A stretch of 64,000 nucleotides of DNA, taken from NCBI GenBank assembly GCA_029582165.1, contig CM055878.1, forward strand, positions 1,260,001 through 1,324,000. The letters are read 5' to 3'. This DNA is from Portulaca oleracea. Lineage: Eukaryota; Streptophyta; Magnoliopsida; Caryophyllales; Portulacaceae. Positions 46,723 to 59,300 of the stretch are shown piece by piece. The notes under the pieces were generated by a model. It saw only the letters and a program-made list of their open reading frames with translations. It made no database searches and was not told where the DNA came from. Position 1 is the stretch's first letter; each line of letters begins with the position of its first letter. The position numbers were made by a program, and so were the translations under genes.

Positions 46723-48770
46723 ACACTCTCCCACACAAGGGTTTGCTCGCCCCGAGCAAACTAAAAACAAAGATAAAAACAGAGAAAAAGAAACTAAAAA
46801 CCCTAACTGATCACTTTCGCAGGAATTGCGGATGCATTTAGCACATGCATTAAACCCTTTAAACCCCTTGGCAGCCCAAGTGGACGAGGTAGGTCTCGTG
46901 AGGGTTAATAGAAGCCATACCCACAAAAGCCAAAGAAAAACGAGAGAGGGAAAGTGAAAAACAAAACAAGGAAACAAAAAAGAAAAGAGAAAACAACTTG
47001 CTTCAAGGAATCATGCTATCGCAATCAAGAAAACGATAATAATCATCCAAAAGGAAGCGTTGTGAGCACCACGAAAACACCTAACTCAAGCAATTATCAA
47101 TCTTAGAGATTTTCGACTCCCGACATTTCATGAAAAGCTAAATCCCATGTGCACAAGTGCTTAGTGGGTTCCGAGTGATTCCGATCGATTCCCAAGAAAA
47201 ACTCACATCCGAGCTCGAATCAAAGCGAAAAGGGATTTATTCAAGTGATGTCTTTCCCTTGTTTATGTCGCCCTTGGCTTAGTGAGGGCCGCAGGAAACG
47301 CAAGGTGAGACAATTATTAAAGATTCATTGATTAGCGTTGGCTTGAGAAAGCTCAACGAGATTGGTGCTAGATTTTTCGAGAGTTGAACGGCCCATAACG
47401 GGGTTTACCCTCCCAACACGAACAACTCCATACGCCTCATCGTTACGAAAACGATGTGCTTAAGGGGTAATAGCGCCGACCGCTAATACCGGTCCCGTGT
47501 AGGTAGACTAACTTAACTACGGGTCAGATTTAATTAATTTAATTAGCTTTTAATTTTTCAACAAGCTTGGCTGTGGCCAACTAGAGTCTCACAGTTTCAA
47601 CCAGAACGTTAAATAAAACAAAGATCTCGCTAGGTATTCAATGAAGGGAATCTAGATAAATGAATCATGACAACGCCCAAGCTAGGGTTGAAAATGCTCA
47701 AACCGACTTCTTTCAAGAAGATTAAGAAAGTCTTCCCAACATTGACAACATTATCCAAGTAACGAAGCAAAAACAAAAGCAAAATGAAAACGAAAACTTT
47801 TAAGGTTTTTTACTCCCTTTTTTCTCCTGTTTCACACAATTTTTTTTTTTTAAATTTTAGACCCAAACTACGAAAAACAAAAGCAAAAGACTCAAAAACT
47901 AGGTGATCTACCCTTGACAAATGGAAGTATCACCCCCCACTCCCACACAAAACTTCACAATGTCCCCATTGTAAGAAGAAGGGTGTCACAAATAAGGTAG
48001 AAAACCTACAGAAGACTCACAAACAAGCAATAAACAAACAAAATGATGGAGACCCGAGCCCACACGACTCTAACAGCAAAATATATCCAACATTCACACT
48101 CAAGGGGTTCGCCATCCAAAAGGAAAATCGAGCATGCAACATGGATCAAAATATATACACATAAAGAGAGTGCGGAAGGAGGTTACCTCAAGGTCTTCAA
48201 TTAACGCATACCCAATTCGCGATCCAACGAACATCACACCAAATGTTAGAAATAAATAAGAAAGGCATACTATGTGTGATGGTTCGCAGGCAAGATCAAA
48301 AGGAAAAACAACTATACAAGACACTAGAGACTAAAGAACTAAGAAAAAAACTAAATTATTTACAAAACTACTCTCACTCTTTTTTTTTTCTTTTCTTAGA
48401 CTCAAAAGCCGGATTGCAAACTACCCTCCCACTCCCACACAAAGAGGTTGCCATGTCCTCAATGGAAACAGAAGTAGGTAAGCAAGCCCGCCAAAAAGGA
48501 AAGAAAAAGAAACACACACAAAAAGAAAATAACAGAAGAAAAGAAAACTAACTCACTAACTATATTTACAAGAGAAAGGAACGATATTACCTGGTTGGGT
48601 ACTGAGCATACCCAAACAATGAAATCTCAGAATAATGAAACTGTCCATGGAGCCTCGGCCACTCCATCTCACCTCAAGACGTCGGGCACTAAGTCAGAAC
48701 CATTCAACGCCCGGAGTAACAAGTCATGCACCCGTGAATGCATTTCAGAACGGTGTAGGTAAGAGCACAC
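46723..48770 (-). other. non-coding internal region of the nested element
   Basis: No credible ORF in either direction. Poly-T runs occur at 47840-47853 and 48380-48390. CCCACTCCCACACAAA occurs twice (47937 and 48429), echoing the polypurine tract on the minus strand. Confidence 0.6.
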
Positions 48771-50414
48771 TCACAATAGCACATCAACAAATATTAGTGC
48801 TCTTAACAGTTTATAGAATGCCTTAGAAAAGTCATAGAAATGATGGAATGCAGGAATGTACACAACTTTCCTAGGCACCTTAAAAGGAGACATGAAAAAT
48901 GATTCCTCCAATTGAATTGTAAATGGAAATTGAGTATGTAAATCAATGAGAGGGGACAATACAACACATTCCTGAACATGCTCATGCGAAGACTTGGATG
49001 CAAATAATGACTCAAACTCAATTTCCATGCAATTTTCATCAAACACAGATTCCAAATCACCATTTTCATCCAAATAATCATCATAATCATCAATGGGTGA
49101 TAAGGAAAAAACAGGGTTAGACCACATCATAACACTCCCAACATCACAAATAGGCACATCTTCATCTTCATCAATATCAGACTCATCAGAAGAACTATCA
49201 ATATCAGAAGGCAAAGGTGCAACATTCAAATCAACATCAAAATTGAAAGTGGAAGGCTCAGGAACATAACTCATCGTGAATGACTCATAAAGCATGTCAT
49301 CATCAAAAACATCATTGTCAACAACCAAATTCAAACAATCATGATCAATCCCCAAAGAATTAGGCTCATCATCACAAGATTCCACATCAATGGATGCACA
49401 TGAAAGGGTAGCTCATGCCTCACTAATGCAATGATCCTCAATGAAAGTGAATAATTCGGTTTCAAGCACACATTCAATTACAAAAGATTCAATTTCTCTC
49501 CCAACAAGATCATGCTCAATTGCATCACAAGCATCATGGCATTCATCAAACTCAACTTTCTCTTCACACACAAGCATGGACAATGGTGTGGACAATGGTT
49601 CATCGTCAAGCATGTTTTCATCAAGTTCTTCATCATCACACACAAAATCATCATGTTCCTCATGCTCACAAGATGTAGCTAGAGCTAAGGAATCGCTAAG
49701 CATGCATGTAAAACTAGGTCTATCATAGTAGTCATCATCCTCATCATACACAGAAGAATCAACATGCATTTCAGGACTCAAAGATGAATGATCTACTTCA
49801 ACATTCAAACCAACCATTTGTGAAGAAAAAGTTGATGCCCAAGTTTTAAACATGTGCTCAAAGTCATTCGTGCATTCATTCAATTGCACACGCACCTCAT
49901 CTTGTAAGCCATCTATTCCAGCACGAATTTTATCTAGTTTAACTTCCACCCAAGATTCGGAAGCATGATATGGAGATTCACAATGCACGCACAAAGGATG
50001 AGACTCAACCATAGCATTTTGGGAAAGATCATAACAGTTTTCCACATAACCGCCACCATAAAATTGATCATCAACATACACAGGGTATTCACATGACTGT
50101 TCAGTTTCCGTCCCGGACGGTGGTGCATAAGGAAATTGGAAGCTAGGACTAACACTTTGTTGCTCAAATTCATAAGATTCCCTAGAAAACCATTCAAGTA
50201 ATTCCCATGCTTTTTCTTCTCCTAAAGCGAAAAACCTATAATAATCTAAAAGGTTTCGGGTCTCATAATTCACACCCTCATTCACAATTCCCAACATATC
50301 CAATGTATCATAAAAGATACCATACAATTCACGTTGAGCACGATAATCATGTAATCTAGCAAAATACCTCCAAAATATTTCATGCTCATATAGGGGGAAT
50401 TGGGGACTAGCCAT
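48771..50414 (-). pseudogene. Gag-like protein with long acidic tail, one in-frame stop
   Basis: One frame of 548 codons begins at the ATG at 50414, about 135 bp after the PBS, and is interrupted only by a TGA at 49413-49415. The N-terminal ~80 residues match the C-terminal half of an Athila-type capsid: 'EHEIFWRYFARLHDYRAQ', 'VNEGVNYETRNLLDYYRFF', 'EEKAWELLEWFSRESYEF', aligned in pattern with 31520-31740 of the Athila gag. CVHCESPYH (about residue 145) looks like half a zinc knuckle, without its last Cys. The remaining ~380 residues are strongly acidic (Asp/Glu clusters such as DEDDDYYD and DEDEDVP), with no enzyme motif. The N-terminal capsid half is missing, so I infer a reduced, diverged Gag. 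Confidence 0.65.
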
Positions 50415-50550
50415 AATCTCTATTTTTTTTCTTTTTCTTTTTTTCTTTTTTTTCGATATTCAATTTTTTTCACCACATTTTGTCGAAAGATCCTAGAAAG
50501 CAATAAACTATATACACAAAACCAATAACCTAATCTGCCAAATAACGCCA

Positions 50551-50568
50551 TCCCCGGCAACGGTGCCA
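50551..50568 (-). promoter_or_regulatory. primer-binding site, Asp-tRNA type
   Basis: TGGCACCGTTGCCGGGGA on the minus strand, one base after the 5' LTR. It differs from the standard Athila site at one position. Confidence 0.9.
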
Positions 50569-50569
50569 T

Positions 50570-51027
50570 TGTTCGGTTGTAATTTTTGTGGTTTTTAGTA
50601 GGGTTGTCGATCCACAAGGATGGGTGTTTAGGCTTGACGAGGAAATCGGTTTGTGTTTGGGGATTTCTCAATGCGGAAAGCAGTAAATTATGTAAAGGAA
50701 AGCAATAAAGCTATCTAGGCATGAAATCAAAGAAAGCAATTAAGAGCATGAAATCAAATAAGCAATTAAAGCAATGAATGAAAACTAGAATGAACAATGA
50801 AATTAGGAGCAAGAAATTATACCTTCGATGACCAAAATCTTCACTAATTCTTCAATCTACACTTGGATTTCCCCCGAACAAACAAGAAATTTTGGATTAG
50901 ATTATTAAGAATCCCCAAATCTCCACTTGAGAGTGGAGTTTGTGACCCTTAGCCCTCCTCCTCACTAAAAGTGGATTAGGTATTACTAGCACTAGAAAGC
51001 TTGGAAAACAAGCCAACAATGGAGATT

Positions 51028-51067
<40 letters not shown>

Positions 51068-51912
51068 CTTGTAAAAACTTCAATGGAAACTTGCTTGAAT
51101 TGAGAAAGCTTGAGAAAGTTTGAATACAATTGCTAGAAATCAAAGGAAACTTTAAGAACAATTAAAGGATTAAGGTAAAATTAAAGAAAGCAATTAAATC
51201 TAATTCTACTCTAATCCTACTCCTAAACTACCTAGACTACTTGATAATAGTGTTGAATACATATGGGTATTTATAGAAAAAGGAAAAACAAAACTCAAAA
51301 CCCTAGATTAATTCCCGTAACACGCGCATGTTTTCGCAGAACTGGGTTGGTCGCGGGGGCGACCCCTTTCTGGCAATCGTCATCCGTCACTGGCTTAGCA
51401 GACGTCGCGGGCGTTACCCAAATCGTCGCGGGCGCGACGGCCGTATGTCACGGGCGCGACATTGTCCTTCTCGAGCGTAATCAGCGGTTGTCCTCCGGCA
51501 TCCTCCCCTCTCAGTAGCGCATTGCGGGCGTGACGGCTTGGGCCGCAAGCGCGACCTCTGCTGCTTAGGCTTGCTGTGTTTGCGCGGCAGGGCACTGTCT
51601 CGGGTGCGACTACTGTGACTCTGGCGTGACCTTTGTCTGCCCACCTTGCCCTGTTTTACGCCAAAAAATGGAGATGAGCTTCCGGGTCGGTTTTGCCTCG
51701 ATTCCCAGCTCGGTTTCGCCTCGGGTTGACTTGGGTCGGCTCGGGAAATCACTCGGGATTCCCTAAAAAGCCTAAATTATGCTCAAATTCCTTCTAATTC
51801 TTTATTTTCCTACAAAACACAAAATTATCATATCTGATATATATACAAGGGCTAAAATAAGCAAAAACACCCTATAAAACAGATAAACTTCGGCTCGGAA
51901 AGAGACCAAACA
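50570..51912 (-). repeat. 5' LTR of the 45374-51912 element
   Basis: 1343 bp. TATA on the minus strand at 51268-51276. The GC-rich inverted repeats at about 51345-51480 are better preserved here (GTCGCGGGCGCGAC near 51425). The (AG)n tract is at about 51025-51064. Confidence 0.9.
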
Positions 51913-52319
51913 GTATGCCACGCATGTCTGTAAGAGGGAGAACCCAGTAATATGGGGTTATGACTAAGGAAGTTAATCGGAGATTTCGCTGCTAAATTTA
52001 CAAGTATGGGAGTGAGGAATAGAATGTGTTTGGACTAAGGTCTTATGTTTATCATAGTATGTCGCACATATTAAATAGCGATCGACCTTTAAATAAGCAT
52101 GGAGAAGAAATATATGACAACCAAGGTCATAATATGCAACTTCAGAAACCCCAAGAGTGGCCCCATGTTGACCCAGTGTCGGGGTCTTCAGCGAGGAGGA
52201 TACCCCTACCTAATCCTTATCACCCCGAGTTTTAGGCCAGGCAATACATGAACTTCTGCGAAGAATTACGAACCCAAGTGTAGAAGGAAGTAGCCCGGTT
52301 AGGGATGATGTTCATGCTG

Positions 52320-52900
52320 ATAGGATGACCAAAAGGAAATCTAGGACATATGCAGGGGAATTCAACCTCATTGAACTTGAGAATTGGATTCGCCACATGG
52401 ACACGATATTGAGGTTCCCGAAGTACCTAAGGAAAAATGGGTGACCATTAGAACTTTTTACCTCACCAAGGAAGTAGACTTGTTATGGGGCACTATGAAG
52501 AACAAGTACAAGGGCACAGGACTGCCATGGGGAGATTTTCTAGTGGATTTCCGAGCGAAGTTTTATCCTCTCTCCTTGCAATGCCAGAGGGAGGAGGAGT
52601 TCAAGAAGTTAGGAATAACAGGACAATATATGTCGGTGATGCAATATGTTGCAAAGTTTAATGAGTTGGCTCGGTTTGTGTCGATTATGTGATTAAGGAA
52701 CACATGGAGATCTCTAGGATTGAAGGCGGTTTAGCCCGTATATACAAGGCAATCTGGCAGGTCAACTGTTCCATACTATGTAAGAGATGTATGAGAGAGC
52801 AGCTGAGGTGGAAAGGGTGGAAAAAAAAAGGACTTGAGAAGCATGTACCAAGAGAAAGAGATTTAGGCCAGGCCAAAAAGGAAATGACCACCTTTGGTAT
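52320..52900 (+). pseudogene. Tekay Gag remnant
   Basis: Retrotrans_gag-like sequence in several frames: 'GEFNLIELENWIRHMDTIL' (about 52358-52412) and 'LPWGDFLVDFRAKFYPLSLQ' to 'YMSVMQYVAKFNELARF' (about 52520-52677). This corresponds to the capsid core that assembles particles. Stops occur near 52325, 52442 and 52690, and no zinc knuckle is recognisable. Confidence 0.75.
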
Positions 52901-55900
52901 AGTAATTACCGAAACTCTTTTGATAAATTTCAGGCCTCTTTATGATTTATTTTATTCTGGTGCTTCGCATTCATTTATTTCTGCACGTGTTACCCCTGAA
53001 TTGAGCTTACAAGAACATGAGAAAGTAGTTGCCTAGCAGATAGGTCTACCTAATGGCCAAATTATAATATGTGAAAAGGGCATTCATGGATGTCCCTCTT
53101 AAGATATCTGAAGAAAGCTTCCCATTTAATTTTATTGAAATTGATATAGCCGAGTTCGATGTTATTTTAGGCATGGACTGCTTGGCTAGGTATGGGACGA
53201 AAATAAAGTGTGATGAGGGAGAAGTTTTAAAAAGTAAGTTGGGAGGCAAGGTTCATTTCAAAGGTGAATCAGGGAAGTCCAACTGTATGATTGTGTCTAT
53301 AATGAAGGCCAAGAGGATTTTACACCATAGAGCCATAGGTTATCTATGTTATGTAACGGAAAGCAAGCCAGAAGAATTGAAGATAGAAGATATCCCAGTA
53401 GTAAGGGAGTTTCCATATGCTTTTCCTGGGGAACTTTCTGGTACCCCCGAGGAGGGAAAATGCCTTCAAAATAGAATTAGTTCCAGGAACATAACCAATT
53501 TCTAAGGCACCGTATCGAATGACACCCGCAGAGTTAAAGGAGCTCAAGGTCCAACCGGACGAGTCAATCCAGTTAGGGTTCATAAGACCGAGTGTGTCTC
53601 CTTGGGGAGCGCCGGTTTTATATGTCAAAAAGAAGGATGGCAGTCGGAGGTTATGCATCGATTACAGGGAGCTAAACAAGGTCACTATCAAGGACAAGTA
53701 TCCCCTGCCCCGTATCGATGACCTGTTTGACCGATTACAAGGGGCAGATGTATTTTCCAAGATTGATTTAAGGTCAGGGTATCACAAGTTGAGAATAAAA
53801 CCTAAAGATATACCCAAGACAACTATTAAGACCCGTTATGGGCACTACGAGTTTATAGTGATGCCTTTTGGACTTACCAATGCTCCTATAGTTTTATGGA
53901 TCTCATGAATCGAGTTTTCAGGCCATTTTTGGACAAGGTTGTAGTAGTCTTTATTGATGGTATCTTGATTTATTCAAAGACCCAAGAAAAGCATGAACAA
54001 CACCTGATAATAGTGTAGCAAACCCTGAGAGAACATCAGTTGTATGCTAAACTGAAGAAGGGTAAATCTTGGTTAGAAAAAGTAGACTTTTTTAGGCATA
54101 TCATCACCAAAGATGGGATCAAAGTTGACCCACAAAAAGTTGTAATAGTTATGAAGTGGGCTAGATCCACGAATGTTACTGAAGTAAGAAGCTTTTTAGA
54201 TACGGCAGGCTATTATCGATGCTTTATTCAAGACTTTTCTAAGATTGCCTTGCTATTGACAAGTCTATTGAGAAAGACTACAAGATTTAAGTGATCGGAT
54301 AAGTGTCAGAAAGCTTTCCAAGAGCCCAAGAAAAGGCACACCTCCGCCCCAATTTTAACATTGCCTGTAGAAGGAAAGGAGTACGTCATCTATAGCGATG
54401 CGTCCAAGCGGAGACTAGGATGTGTTCTGATGCAGGACGATAAAGTCATAGCATATGCCTCTAGACAGTTAAAGCATTATGAGCTGAACTACCCTACGCA
54501 TGATCTGGAGTTAGCGACAGTAGTATTCGCTTGGAAGATTTGGAGACATTACTTATATGGTGCTTCCACCAAGGTTTTTACGGATCATCAGAGTCTTAAG
54601 TACATATTTACCCAGAAGGAGTTGAGCTTGAGATAACGGAGATGGTTAGAACTCCTCACGGATTACGATTTGGACATCCAATGCCATCCAGGGAAGGCAA
54701 ACTCCGTGGCTGATGCCCTGAGTAGGATAAATAAGCATGACACAAATACACCAACAATGGTCCAACCAAAGTTAAGTCAAGAGGTCCAGAAGGCAGGGAT
54801 CGAGGTAGTCCCATCAAAATATGTGAAAGCACAATTGGTAGAGTTACAGTTGCAACCTTCCATCTCGAATGAAATCAAAGAGGAGCAAATAAATGATGAG
54901 CATCTAAGGTACATACGTGCGGGAATAGAAAAAGGAGAAATGCCAGGATTTTTAATTCACAAGGAAGGATCCTTAAGGTTCCAAAATCGTGTATGTGTGT
55001 GTACCCAAGAGCAGAGATTTAAGGGAAAGAATTTTACATTAAGGGCATAATACCCCATATTCATTGCACCCAGGTGGTACTAAGATGTACCGGACATAAG
55101 AGAAAGGTTCTGGTGGCATAGCATGAAAAAGGATATAGCAGATTTTATGGATAAGTGTCCTACATGCCAAAAGGTGAAAGTAGAGCACCGGTGACCTGCA
55201 GGAGAGCTAAAACCATTGGAAATTCCCACATGGAAATGGGATTCTATAACCATGGATTTTATCATGGGATTACCCATTATGGTTACCAAGAAGAATGTCA
55301 TATGGGTAATTGTGGATCGCTTAACCAAATCGGCTTATTTTATTCCGGTAAATGAGAGCTGGAAAGTTGATAAGTTGGCCAGTAATTATGCGAAAGAAGT
55401 GGTGAGGCTACACGACATTCCAAAGGAAATAGTCTCTGACAGAGACTCAAAGTTTCAATCGGGGTCATTAGGCAGCTTTACAAAGGCATTTGGCACCAAG
55501 CTGAGCTTTAGTAGCTCGTACCACCCGGAAACTGATGGCCAAACTGAGAGAGTGAGTCAAATAGTGGAAGACATGCTTAGAGCTTGTGTTCTAGATTTTC
55601 AAGGAAGTTGGGAGGACTTTTTATCGTTAGTAGAGTCTTCTACCATAATAGCTACCAAGCTACAATTCAGATGGCACCGTCCGAGACTCTTTATGGTAGA
55701 AAATACAGAACTCTCTTCTGTTGGTGTGAGATGGATGAAACCCTGTTAGTAGGTCCATAGTTGATACAAGATATGGTAGATAAAGTCTGAGTCATTCAGC
55801 AACACATCAAGACGGCCCAGAGCCGACAGAAGAGCTATGCAGATAGGGGAAGGAAACCTTTAGAGTTTCAGCCACGGGATAAAGTGTTTCTTAAAGTTTC

Positions 55901-56243
55901 ACCCACGAAGGGAGTGCGGAGATTTAATATCAAAGGGAAAGTAAGTCCTCGATATATCGGACCATACGAAATCATAGAAAAGATTAACCCCGTAGCATAT
56001 AAGCTTGAATTACTTACCGATCTAGAACATGCCCACGATGTATTTCATATATTGCAGCTACGAAAATATGTTCCCGATTCGGACCACGTTGTTGAGCCTG
56101 AACCGCTAACCATCAGAGAAAATTTGTCTTATGAAGAAGTACTGGTCCAAATTCTGGACCGAAGAGTCAAGCTTTTGCACTCTAAAGAGATTCCCTTCGT
56201 GAAAGTCCTTTGGACTAATCACTCTTCATCAGAAGCCACGTAG
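52900..56243 (+). pseudogene. Tekay polyprotein: protease, RT, RNase H, integrase, chromodomain
   Basis: Protease: the motif YSGASHSFIS (about 52953-52982) has Tyr where the catalytic Asp belongs; the second signature is 'FDVILGMDCLARYG'. RT (53519-54060): '[20 protein letters not shown]', '[16 protein letters not shown]', and the active-site box reads FIDGIL (53950-53967), so the second Asp is lost. RNase H (54361-54640): '[15 protein letters not shown]', '[11 protein letters not shown]'. Integrase: zinc region ending CPTCQK (about 55160), core Asp in 'TMDFIMGLP', 'SDRDSKF' and Glu in 'ETDGQTERV'. The C-terminal chromodomain (about 56125-56243: 'YEEVLVQILDRRVKLLHSKE') stops at a TAG where Trp is usual. 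There are at least seven stops or frame changes. Confidence 0.9.
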
Positions 56244-56361
56244 TAGCCCGAAGGAGACATACGAAACAAATTCCCCCATCTGCTTTAAGGTAAGACCCCA
56301 GGGATATGGCAGTAGTAATTTCAAAGTTTCGGGGACGAAACTTCTTTTAAGAGGAGTAAGA
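56244..56361 (+). other. Tekay 3' internal end with purine-rich tract
   Basis: GGGGACGAAACTTCTTTTAAGAGGAG (two runs near 56331-56356) precedes the LTR start and includes the probable polypurine tract. Confidence 0.6.
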
Positions 56362-59300
56362 CGTAATAACCCAGAGAAAACCCCCCCTTAAATACGTATT
56401 GATTAACATAAGTAATCGAGGTTAAAAATAAATAATTAATAAAAGCGCGTGTTCCATTTCTTCTAACCAGTGTGTGTTTTGCAGGACTTGAACAGTGCAA
56501 CGACCATCAAGATTCTTAGATTAGTAATTCTTATCAAGTTCCGTTTTCCATTATAAATTTATGGTTATCATGGTTAGACATGTATTCTTTTTCCGGGACC
56601 CGATATTTATTTCAATATTTTACCCAAGTCAAGGTAAAAATAATTATAGGAGTTCACAAGGAGGTGTGTATGTATATTTACTTGGGTCTCCGTAGGTTAC
56701 CGACTATATTTTACAATATAACGAATTAAGAGATTTGGGTTTAGGGAGACATAAGTATGAGGAGGGAGGTAAAATTGATGAAATAATTTAATTGTGGGCC
56801 ATCTTTGGGTCGGCTGGATGAAGGAATAAGGAAGGGCTTTGGGCCCTTATGGATTATAAATACTTTGTTAGGGGGCCATCTTCATTTTCTTTAGATAATT
56901 TTTAAACTCAAACTCTCTCACTCTTTTGGCTTCCTCTCTCACTCTCGGTTCTCACCTTTCCCGAGCCCCCACTGCCCGGCCGACCCACTGCTGCTGCCGC
57001 TGTCTTCTCGACGGCCACTGGCGGCTACCTGCCGCAGTCGACCACCACCACCATCGTTCCTCTTCTTTTCTTACTCTTCCTCTCCAAATTAAGTTGTAAT
57101 CTACTCCATCACTCTCCTACTCCCTTTCAAATGTGAATCTTAGTTGTAATCTGAATTATTGGTTCTCTTTTTCATGTTTGTCCGGAGGCTAATCAAGGGT
57201 TTGAGAAATCCAAGAGGAGATTGTAGAATATTTAAAAGAATCAAGTGGAAATTGGGTATGTTATGGTAGAATGTTGTGTTTATGCTTGAATAAGTAATGG
57301 TTGTAGTCTATTATGTACATTCATGAAGTTTTTGGATTGTTGATTGTCTAGGGCAGAAAGAATTAGGGGTAGGCATGGATGCATGTATGAGAATTAGGTT
57401 TGGATTAGCAAAATTGGGTGTATTGTAGGATTTTATGAAAAATCCATGAATGAAGTTATTTGGGATACTAAGATATGTAAGAATTTTGCTTGGCATGTTT
57501 GAAATATGTTCAAGGATGGAAGTTTCTGTTGGTGTTTAGTGCTGAAAATTTAGATTTTATGCTCAAAAAGTATGGGGTGAAAGATTAGTGAAGAATAATT
57601 ACTATCAAGGTATATGCAAGCCAAACAAGAGTGTTTTTCATATCTGTGTCCAATCTGGAAATTCCCGAGGGTGGTGAATGTGAATTTCACCTATTTTATG
57701 GTATGAATAGATAGCCTAAAATGTTAGCTAAACCCCGGTTTTTGAATCACGAAGTTTCGTTATGTATACTAAAAGTTATACACAAAACCGTAAAGGGGTG
57801 CTTTTACATACAGATTTTTGGAGGCAGTCTGGAAATGTATATTTTTCATGGGGATAAAAATTTATTTGGATTAAGTTTTCAACATAAACGTTTTAGAGAA
57901 TTCTTTGAGTTTATAGAAAGGTCAAATTCGTAGCTATACGATACCGGGGGTGAGAGTTATGAGTCCCCAAATCAGGGTCAGACATTAGAGTTTACCCAGA
58001 AATTTATTGTGACTCCCCTGGGTTCTTGGCCAAAATCCGACCATTTCCCATGAGTAAATCAATTTGTGAATAAAATGAAAGTTGTAGTATGTTCTTCAAG
58101 CTTCCATAGATAGCTTGCATGTTCCAAACTGATGTCTATAGCCCGAGTTATAATTCTCTGAATAACTCGCTTTCAAAACCATGAATTCTGGATAGACTTT
58201 GGAATTGGGGATTTTTACCTTCCTTAACCACGTTTTTTACCTTCATGATCAACTAAAGAATTGGAGTACATTACCTTAGCTTTCCGGAAAGTCCTTTGCA
58301 CCATGATATGATACTTGTGGAAGAAGTTATGACCTTCCGAGTGAACCTTGGGAAACAAGTTTACTTATCAAATAATCCTAGAATTCAACTAGGATGTTCT
58401 TTATTTCTTCCATCCAAGTTCGGTTCTAATTTTTGGTTTTTACTTTATTTTAAGTGCTCTCAAGAGGTCATTGCGCTTAAATGTTCAAGTCCCTGCGAAT
58501 CAAACGCGAGTAAGTTGCGTTGTTCAGGTACGTATATTGCCTGTAACCTTTTTAAGATAAATATATGATTTATTTTATTTCATGCCATCTAAATAATATG
58601 TTTATTTTAAGATTCATGTTGTTTATAAAAATTTTATATGTCATGCACAAGTATAAGTAAGTTTTATGTGATTTTAAATACCAGAGTATGATTTATCAAG
58701 TATTATTTTACTGTAAGTGTTTATGTTACGCGTCCTTCACTACATATAATTTATGCCAGTTAAGTACTATTGTCAGGTACTTTAGGATAAACAAGTTTTA
58801 TGTTACTAAAGTTTTCATGAATGAATTTCTTTATATGTACAAGTGTTGTCTAAGAATAGGTTATGGATAAATACTATGGATATCATTTAAGAATCTAGTT
58901 AGACCAAGGGTTAAACAAGTAAAATTTTAAGCTTTTCCCACATAAATAAAGGTCTCGCTCATGTTAACCGTGTTTTAGTGCACACCAGGATAACCGTGCT
59001 TTAGTGCATACCAGGAAAATTGTGCCTTAATGCACCCCAGGATAATTTATGCCATAAGTGCACCCCATGGAATCTGGTTAGTACAAGATAATATTCACCA
59101 TCCGGATCTCCTGATCGGTCCGGGTATGTGCATACGGAGGCTCAGCCGATGATCGCAAATAGGGGACCTTTAGGGTAATAAAAGGACATCTAAGTGTCAA
59201 TCAGTTTAAGCTTCCCAAGTCCTTTGAGTTAAAGTAAGATTTTATGATTTACTTATCAAGTTTTACAAGTCTAGATTTATGATAATTCAAGATCGAATAT

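Larger units (their letters stand above)
45374..51912 (-). mobile_element. Athila-like non-autonomous element on minus strand
   Basis: Flanked by GTGTG (45369-45373) and GTATG (51913-51917), a 5-bp duplication with one change. In minus orientation: 5' LTR (50570-51912), PBS (50551-50568), one long ORF (50414-48771) with a single stop, 2 kb non-coding, polypurine-rich GTGTGGGAGAGTGT, 3' LTR (45374-46722). LTRs run TGTTCGG to (A)ACA. The PBS is the Asp-tRNA type typical of Athila. No protease, RT or integrase is present. It sits in the leader/gag of the Tekay element on the opposite strand. Confidence 0.9.

Noticed and set aside
49441..49728. A Ser-rich + strand ORF of 95 codons opposite the acidic Gag-like ORF.
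   Set aside because: Mirror reading of GAT/GAA-rich codons (ATC/TTC) on the other strand.
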